The notes under the pieces are model-generated. The model did not search any database, was not told the origin of the DNA, and saw only the letters and a list, made by a program, of their open reading frames with translations. A DNA stretch of 64,000 nt from Tamarix chinensis (Eukaryota > Streptophyta > Magnoliopsida > Caryophyllales > Tamaricaceae): positions 24,624,617-24,688,616 of the forward strand of contig CM060174.1 of NCBI GenBank assembly GCA_030549775.1, given 5' to 3'. This document shows positions 57,730 to 64,000 of the stretch, piece by piece. The translations under genes and the position numbers were made by a program. The first letter of the stretch is position 1, and each line of letters begins with the position of its first letter.

Positions 57730-59292
57730 TGGTGTGTTGTCGTATGCACAACAAATTTAATAAATAAATCCTAATTCCCAAATGCATAGTATAAGGCAAG
57801 AAGGAGTCGAACCCACAAGGAATGGTATATAATCAATAATTATGTAATCGATGTTAAAACCCTGGGTATATAATAACATATAATTCTATCATCATTATCT
57901 AAACTATAGATAAATAATAAAACATTGTACTCACTAATTAATGAATAAGGATAGGAAGTCTTGATTATGGAATTAGGATATCAAATAATCATGGAGAAAC
58001 GAAATATTCTAAATGATTTAACATTGACCTGTAGAAACTCATAATAATTCATTTCTTTGCTTTCTCTCAATTCTAATAAATTAAATAAGTTCTCAATTTA
58101 TGACCTAACCAATTAATAACCTAGGTTAAGAACGCTAGATTCAATTAATGGCAGCATTACGAATAGAAAGCAGTCAACTACGACCATAATCACATAAGCT
58201 CGGATCATGCAATCGTAAGAATTAATGGACAAGATTAATAATTAATCTTTTGCTACTCTGGAAATGTTAATTAACAATTACGTATTAATTTCGTTATCCT
58301 AGCGTAGATTAAGATCTAAACTAGATAGGTGATCGGTCTAATTAGTTTAAATTCTTAATCTATGATGCGAGATCATTCAATTTCGTCCATCAATTCAATT
58401 AAATTCCATCTAGAATCATGAATTCAAAATCCAAAACCCTAATTCCGTCATCAAATCCTCCTACCTTATACTACCTACATAATTGCAATAACACACAATT
58501 AAATGCAATAATCTATAATTAACATCAATACTTATAAATAAATTAACAATGAAACACTAAACACAAGACAAATAATAATGCAACAAAGAGAATTGAATTG
58601 CATTCAATCAAAAATCAAAACTTGCAATTAAAAGAGGAATGGAGAAGAACTTATCGAATTGAATTCCAGATTGTTGATTGTTCAATTGAATACAATGGAG
58701 AGAAAGAGAATTGGAATTAGAAATTACATGTGGTATCTAGAGAGTATAGAGAGAAAGAGATAATCCCATTCTCGAACTCCCCCGAACCACCCTTTCGAAT
58801 GTTCAAACTTTAGAAATATATCGGGGAAACGTTGGGCGAACGGTTACAGAATTTGAGAAAAACACGGTCCGTATTCAAAAACACGGGACCCCCGTGTTTT
58901 TCCTTGAACTCTCGGCCAAATGCTGAATTTTAAGTGCTGAAATTTTGTGTGCTGATAGAAAAACACTGGCCGTGTTTAGGAAACACGGGGGGGGGGGGGG
59001 GGGCGTGTTTCTTTTTCCTTCATTATTTCTTCAAGAAATTTCAACACAATCTTCCCTTTGATATATATTATTCATTTATAGTCTTTTCTTCCATTGATTC
59101 TATATCTCTTGATGTGTTATTTGTTGCCTTTTCTCTTTCCATCGATTTCTCCTTTGAATTTCTTAATTTTTATCTTTTCCTGCAAAATCTATCCAAAAGA
59201 GAAAAACTCGAGAAAAGATTACATGTTATAAAAGTAATGAGGAATAAATGACATTTTTACTTAGGAAAATAACATATAAATCTCATCTATCA
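57730..59292 (-). mobile_element. Solo LTR (1.56 kb), probably Athila-like
   Basis: Ends TGGTGTGTTG (57,730) and CATCTATCA (59,292), flanked by a perfect AAGCC duplication at 57,725-57,729 and 59,293-59,297. Internal sequence AAGGAGTCGAACCCACAAGG and the many ACACGG/CCGTGT words near the right end resemble Athila-group LTRs. No internal region, so solo. It interrupts the outer large LTR. The ORF at 58,934-59,251 lies over the G-run and is not a gene. Confidence 0.75.
58877..59010. repeat. ACACGGG palindromes and a 17-G run
   Basis: AAAAACACGGGACCCCCGTGTTTTT (as arms of 11 around a short centre) lies at 58,877-58,902. AAACACG, 17 consecutive G and CGTGTTT lie at 58,981-59,010, the G-run at 58,987-59,003. 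Confidence 0.9.
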
Positions 59293-59297
59293 AAGCC

Positions 59298-61983
59298 TTT
59301 TTAATTCCACACACCCATGCATGGTTCTCACATCATCTAGTGTTCTTATTAGTATCTTTTCTAGAGTTTGTTTTAGTATATGATCCATTATGCCAAATGG
59401 TGGAATCATTTAGTGTCAATAACACCCATAATAATATAAGCCAACCTTTTAATTTCCATTTATTCCCTTGTTCATAATTCAACTCTATTTTGTACTAAGA
59501 TCAAGTCATAGTTCATCACTTAATCATAGTCGTACCCATTTATTTAGAGGATGTTCCAAGTAATTTTCTAAGGCCAAAGGTGAAGGTCCAACTATACGTC
59601 ACTAAGAGTCCAATCCTAACTCACAACTATTTATTTATTTATATGATTAGCTATGTGGAAATCACTAGTTGTAAGGTTAATTCAAGGCCATCCTATATGC
59701 TCATGTTATCTTCTTTCATCTTTGCTAAGTCATTTCACTTATGGGGCACTCATTTTACATCCACGATTTAAGTATTATAGGTCTATTATCCATCATTTAA
59801 ATCCATTACATAAAATTTTTAAGAAGGGGGACAAATGCTACACAAAGGTCAAACTTTGGTAAATTAGGATAATATCCTTTTATTGCCTTTAATCTAGTAT
59901 TAAAATTCATTAATCCGGATAATTTCTTAGCTATCAGCATATTGGGGCATTATAAAAGCATGAGAAAATTCAAAAATCACATTCAAAATGAAATTAAGAG
60001 AGAAAAGAAAAATTGGAAAAGACCAGTCAGCAGGTTTCAAAATGAGTCGATCGGTTTCAAGGACTAGTCAATCAATGAGGGTGCTACCAGTCTTCTAGTG
60101 GTGGTGAACAAGTCGGTCAGTTAACCTCACCAACTAACTATTTTTTAACCATTCAATTGGTTTGGCTAAATCTATCGATGGCCTAACTTGAGGCTAAGAC
60201 TATTAGAGTTGCAAAAATACCAGTCAATTGATTGATCCCCAAAGTCACAGACCAACCAATCAATTGCTCTACCAGACTAGTAGATTGGTCTTAGAGACCA
60301 ATAAATCAGTTTAGGGAGAAAAAAACCCCACAAAACACAAATCTCATGATTAAATTCCGTAACTTGTACATTAAAATCCAAAAATTAATCTTAGGTTGTT
60401 TAAAGTTCTTAACAAACAATATTAATGAATAGACATGCGAGATACCATAAATATGCTTTGAATCCCAGTAAATCATGTTTGCACTTTATGAACTTAAACT
60501 AGCAAATCATGCATCACATTCTCTTCTTACTAGGCCATCATACAACAATCTACTCTATATGTTGCATATATCATTTTCACTTAAGACACCTAGAATATCA
60601 AGAAAATTTTGAGTCTAGAATCATAAACAAGAGATTTAAGCATATGAAGCTTTAAGACAAGTTTCCTACCTGTCCATTCATTCATTCTATATAAAATAGT
60701 GCAGGCAAATTGTCATCACTACTAGCCATGATATCATAGACTTATAATACATTTACTATACTTAACCATACCATTTCTATAATAACAGGGAAGCCAATGA
60801 TTTACCTTAAAAGAGCTACTGAGTAACACACCAAAAGAGCACAAGCCTTTGAAATTCCATATCTTTTTCCTACATTGAAATTCCTTTGAAGAAAATCTTA
60901 ATTAAAAATTAGTGAAAACCTTTTTGAAATTGTAAAAAAGGAAATTTAATGAAATTAGAGACTTGGGAGAGAAAATCAGAGAAATACCAACTTTAAAATG
61001 AGGAAAATAGAGAGCACTAGGGATGAAATTTAACCCACACTCTTTTACATAATCTAACCCCTTCTTTCTTAAAATAAAAACAAGGAGCTAGAGGGAGGAT
61101 TAGAAGATTAATAGAAGATTAGAATGTAAAAAAAAAGAGGGGAAACTGGCAAAGCAAGTGTGAAGGAAAATAGTGTTGTTCAGTGGTTAGGGAATAAAAG
61201 AGAAAGATAGAGATTTTGAGTTCGAACTAGTGTGCGTTTTTGTGGAAATGAGTAGGGTGAGGGAGTGTATAAATCAAGACCCCCAAACCCTAATCTAAAT
61301 TAAAGATTAGAAGTTTAGGCTTCAAAGTTTCAAAGATGACATTTCTTCCTTAAGCTAGATTGGTGAAACTATAGGGTTCTAGGTAATCTTCCTTAGGAAA
61401 TTTGAACACAAGAAGGTAATTTTAATAGCAATGGAGAAGAATCGAAGTTTAATAAATCTAAAAAGGCTGAAAAAATAGATAATCCATTTGGGAATCTTAT
61501 AAAAGAGAGACAAAATAGGGAAGAAGAAGATAAATGAGCTGAGGTCATGAAAGTGACTTCTCATGAATTTCTTCCTCATGAATCCATTGAAAATAAGTAA
61601 AATCTGTTAATTAGAATAAGACGTTTCATAAAAATTTATAACAAGCTATTCAAAATGTAGTTATAATTCTAGAAAAGTTTTGGGGAATGATTCATAGGAA
61701 GAACCGTGCTCAATGAAAAATCAGTTCGGTCAAACCAATTGACCGGTAGCCCAAACCAAGCGATCGGTTCATCGGGTTTTAGGAATCAAATTTAATGGAC
61801 AAAATAGTCGATTGCTATCTCAAACTAGTCGACTAGTTTCTCGATAAAACCAAGTATTTTCCCGAATCTAAATCCATCTTATCTAAGAACCATACCAATC
61901 TTAAACAAGATCAAACACACTTGTATCACCGTTAAACACCTAAATTAGCACACATTAAAGACCCTAAAAAGTGGGGTATTATA
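59298..61983 (-). mobile_element. Outer large LTR, right part
   Basis: Runs to AAGTGGGGTATTATA (61,983), immediately before a purine tract, so this is the start of a 3' LTR in minus sense. It contains two zones of AATCGATTGG-like words (60,010-60,300, 61,730-61,860) and a purine-rich zone (60,940-61,260). The ORF at 59,580-59,862 is not supported as a gene. Confidence 0.6.
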
Positions 61984-62010
61984 TTAATAGCCCTTTAAAA
62001 GAGCCTTCAT
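61984..62010 (-). other. Polypurine tract of outer element
   Basis: Complement GGCTCTTTTAAAGGGCTATT between the LTR and GGGGATGAA, same layout as the other elements. Confidence 0.65.
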
Positions 62011-62935
62011 CCCCAAAGCCGAAGAAAGAGTCTTAGACCCCAAACTAATGGTCTTCAATGCATTCTTGACTGAGTTACCATCTTGTTAAGGAACCAGACA
62101 TGCTAAGCTAGCACCACACTACAAAGATAACAACTAGTATGGTGATAAGGAGATGGGAGTGATATAACCCATGAAGGTTAAGATCTTAGATTGAAAAAGA
62201 AGGGTTACGAGTGTCAAATATCTATGTTTCAATAAGGATAGCCACTTGCATAAATACGATAGATAGTAATGTAAAAAGCCAGAGATCATTCCTTTTGGAA
62301 GGGAAATGTAGTTAACCTAAAGGGAACTTGTCACTGAGGGTAGTCTTAGGAAGAGTGAAATAGTTTGAAAAGGTATGCTATATCTAGCCAAAGTTGTTGA
62401 ATAAAACAAGGTCTAAGGGTGTAATGAATTAAGAAGTCAACAATTGGCCATTGAGAAACTAAATAACCTCTTTCAAGAAAATGACAACAAGAGTTATAAT
62501 ATGATGCCACAGTGTCAAACAAGATGTGTTGTTAGTGAATGTATAAAAATGAGGAATAAAGGAAAAGTTCCATTGAATCTAAAGTGTGGCCGCTAATCGA
62601 GAATGGACATTGACTTAGCCATAAAAGAATAGTGATGTCAACAATAACACATCTCGAATGCTCCATACCAATAACAATTAAGATAGGTTCAACTAAGTAT
62701 TCATACAAATGAAGGAGAGAACATAAATAATGACAAAAATGATGGGGTTACTACCCCCTTAAAAGAAAAGGTTCCTTCTAAACAGTAAGCAAAGTTACAC
62801 CCATTAGGGTTAAGAAAACACACAAGGGTCATAATCGAGAATCAACCAAGTGGTGGAAACATCAAGTGGAAACTAAAAGTTTGAAATCATGGGGATCCTA
62901 GGGGTTCACCTCAAGCTCATTCTCCTAGATGCCAT
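62011..62935 (-). other. Outer element internal region without recognisable pol
   Basis: No RT, RNase H or integrase motif is seen in any frame. Pol seems deleted, or the element never carried it. Confidence 0.45.
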
Positions 62936-63665
62936 TCTTGGTGCAGCGGTACTCAAATTGCTTTTGTCCCCATATACCGCAACCATAGTGCCTCCTCAGG
63001 TAGTTCTAGTCATGTTAGATTGTTGATCCTTTCTGCTAGTTGTTATATGTCTTAACCCTCTTGCCATCATAGGAATGCCTATTATCTTCCATTTCTTGCT
63101 TCTATCCTACCATCGTGCTATAGAGTTGGAGCTCATGTTCTCCATCACGTATTCTATTTTAGATGGAACACATGTCAAGTTATGTGACTCCCATTAGTAG
63201 CTTCTATAACTAGTCTCAAGAGCTAAAAGAAAGTGATGCATCTTTACTTCTTCTCTTGACTCCACCTCAAGTTAGAAATGAACCAAGTCACAAAACTTGT
63301 TGTAGTACTTCTTAATAAGCATACCATCCTTTGGAAATTCCAAAAATTCTTTATATCTCATAATGTGTAATTGCGTAGGGTAGAAGCAAAGTCTCTAAGA
63401 TCTTACTAATTACTCCCATGAATTAGGTGTGTTGTCACTCATTTGTAACCCTTTTTACTAGTAGTTTTCCCTAACTTGCAAGTAGGAAGTTGCAACATCC
63501 ACCCTTTTTCTCTTTGGGCATCTATATGCGGAAAATGCATACTCTAATGCGTGTACTCATTCCTCTAAGGCATTAGGATCCTCCTGTCCTTCAAATGTCG
63601 GAATGTGATGGTGCAAGACTCTTCTCAGCTATTCTTTTAGGGTAGGTGATGCAATTATAGTTAGC
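62936..63665 (-). pseudogene. Ty3/gypsy gag remnant of outer element
   Basis: In minus order the frames read HHHIPTFEGQEDPNALEE, then ALEYAFSAYRCPKRKRVDVA followed by TSYLQ. MRYKEFLEFPKDGMLIKKYY, then NKFCDLVHF and EVKMHHFLLALETSYRSY follow, which is the retrotransposon gag core. Near 62,990-62,950 CGIWGQKQFEYRC is a decayed zinc knuckle: one Cys is Trp and the His is Phe. Stops interrupt it at several points. It lies only about 0.95 kb from the purine tract. Confidence 0.65.
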
Positions 63666-64000
63666 AGTTGTCGTGTCTCCCTTGCTATAGCTACTTTCCA
63701 AGTGATCCAACGATTGCTATGCACTGCTCAATATGATCGATACAATGAAGGTTGTTTTCCATAGATCTCTTGAAGATTGACTTATTCAAGATATAAGCCA
63801 TGTTAACTGTACATAAGGCCCACATAGCCATTCAACATTATATATAGAAAATACTATTCCTAACCCACACTCACTCACAAGCTATCCCAAGATTTTAAGT
63901 TCTTGGTTATCTTCAAAATGGAGAAACATTGATAGTTCAAATGGAGTCTTGAACAAAGGAATTAAGTTTCAAAATAACTTACTCTCAAACAAGAATCACT
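63666..64000 (-). other. Outer element, upstream gag or leader sequence
   Basis: Presumed N-terminal gag or leader of the minus-strand element, cut by the window end; no motif recognised. Confidence 0.35.

Overview
The window is strongly AT-rich nuclear DNA from a flowering plant. I infer this from Ty3/gypsy chromoviruses, an Athila-type element, a UBN2-type Copia gag, a Mutator-like (MULE) remnant with an OTU domain, a plant mobile domain, and a Cassandra TRIM carrying 5S rRNA-derived sequence. I cannot name the species. I see no intact protein-coding gene: every coding region is a broken transposable-element ORF. This is gene-poor, probably heterochromatic DNA built by nested LTR-retrotransposon insertion and LTR-LTR recombination.

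Left third (1-14,244). A plus-strand MULE transposase/OTU remnant (1-6,260) is split by a 4.6-kb solo LTR (972-5,606, target-site duplication ATTTC). A minus-strand plant-mobile-domain remnant follows (about 7,000-8,010). Next is a second solo LTR (9,862-13,349, duplication ATTTT), which itself carries a GAGCC-rich, possibly hAT-like insert.

Middle (14,245-36,767). A truncated large LTR (14,245-16,140) abuts a minus-strand Athila-like element (about 16,141-31,494). Its parts in minus order are LTR, tRNA-Asp-like primer site, gag, protease, RT, RNase H, integrase, a hairpin-repeat spacer and a second ORF. Two later insertions sit in it: a 4.9-kb solo LTR (19,848-24,703, duplication AGGTT) and a Cassandra array arranged LTR-internal-LTR-internal-LTR (16,220-17,424, duplication ATGAC). 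To its right lie the 3' end and 3' LTR of a plus-strand chromovirus (31,505-34,166) and an unassigned stretch with an unusually non-repetitive-looking island (34,370-34,850).

Right third (36,768-64,000). This is a stack of nested insertions. The outer element is minus-strand: gag remnant 62,940-63,660, LTR ending at 61,983. Its LTR appears to resume at 36,768-37,263, so about 19.5 kb lies inside one LTR. Inside it is a Copia-like element (LTR from 37,264, gag 55,587-56,727). Inside the Copia LTR is a 5'-truncated plus-strand chromovirus (about 37,571-54,138). Inside that chromovirus's gag zinc-knuckle codons is a minus-strand chromovirus (37,685-46,413, duplication AGTTG), itself chimeric with a piece of another element. 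A further 1.56-kb solo LTR (57,730-59,292, duplication AAGCC) interrupts the outer LTR.

The most distinctive observations are the Cassandra triple-LTR array inserted as a unit, and a set of giant (3.5-4.9 kb) LTRs. Most of these LTRs share two short blocks (around ACTTTAAGTGATTAGTGTCT and AGAATAGTGG), and several carry a different minisatellite in a comparable position. All alignments and counts here were made by eye.
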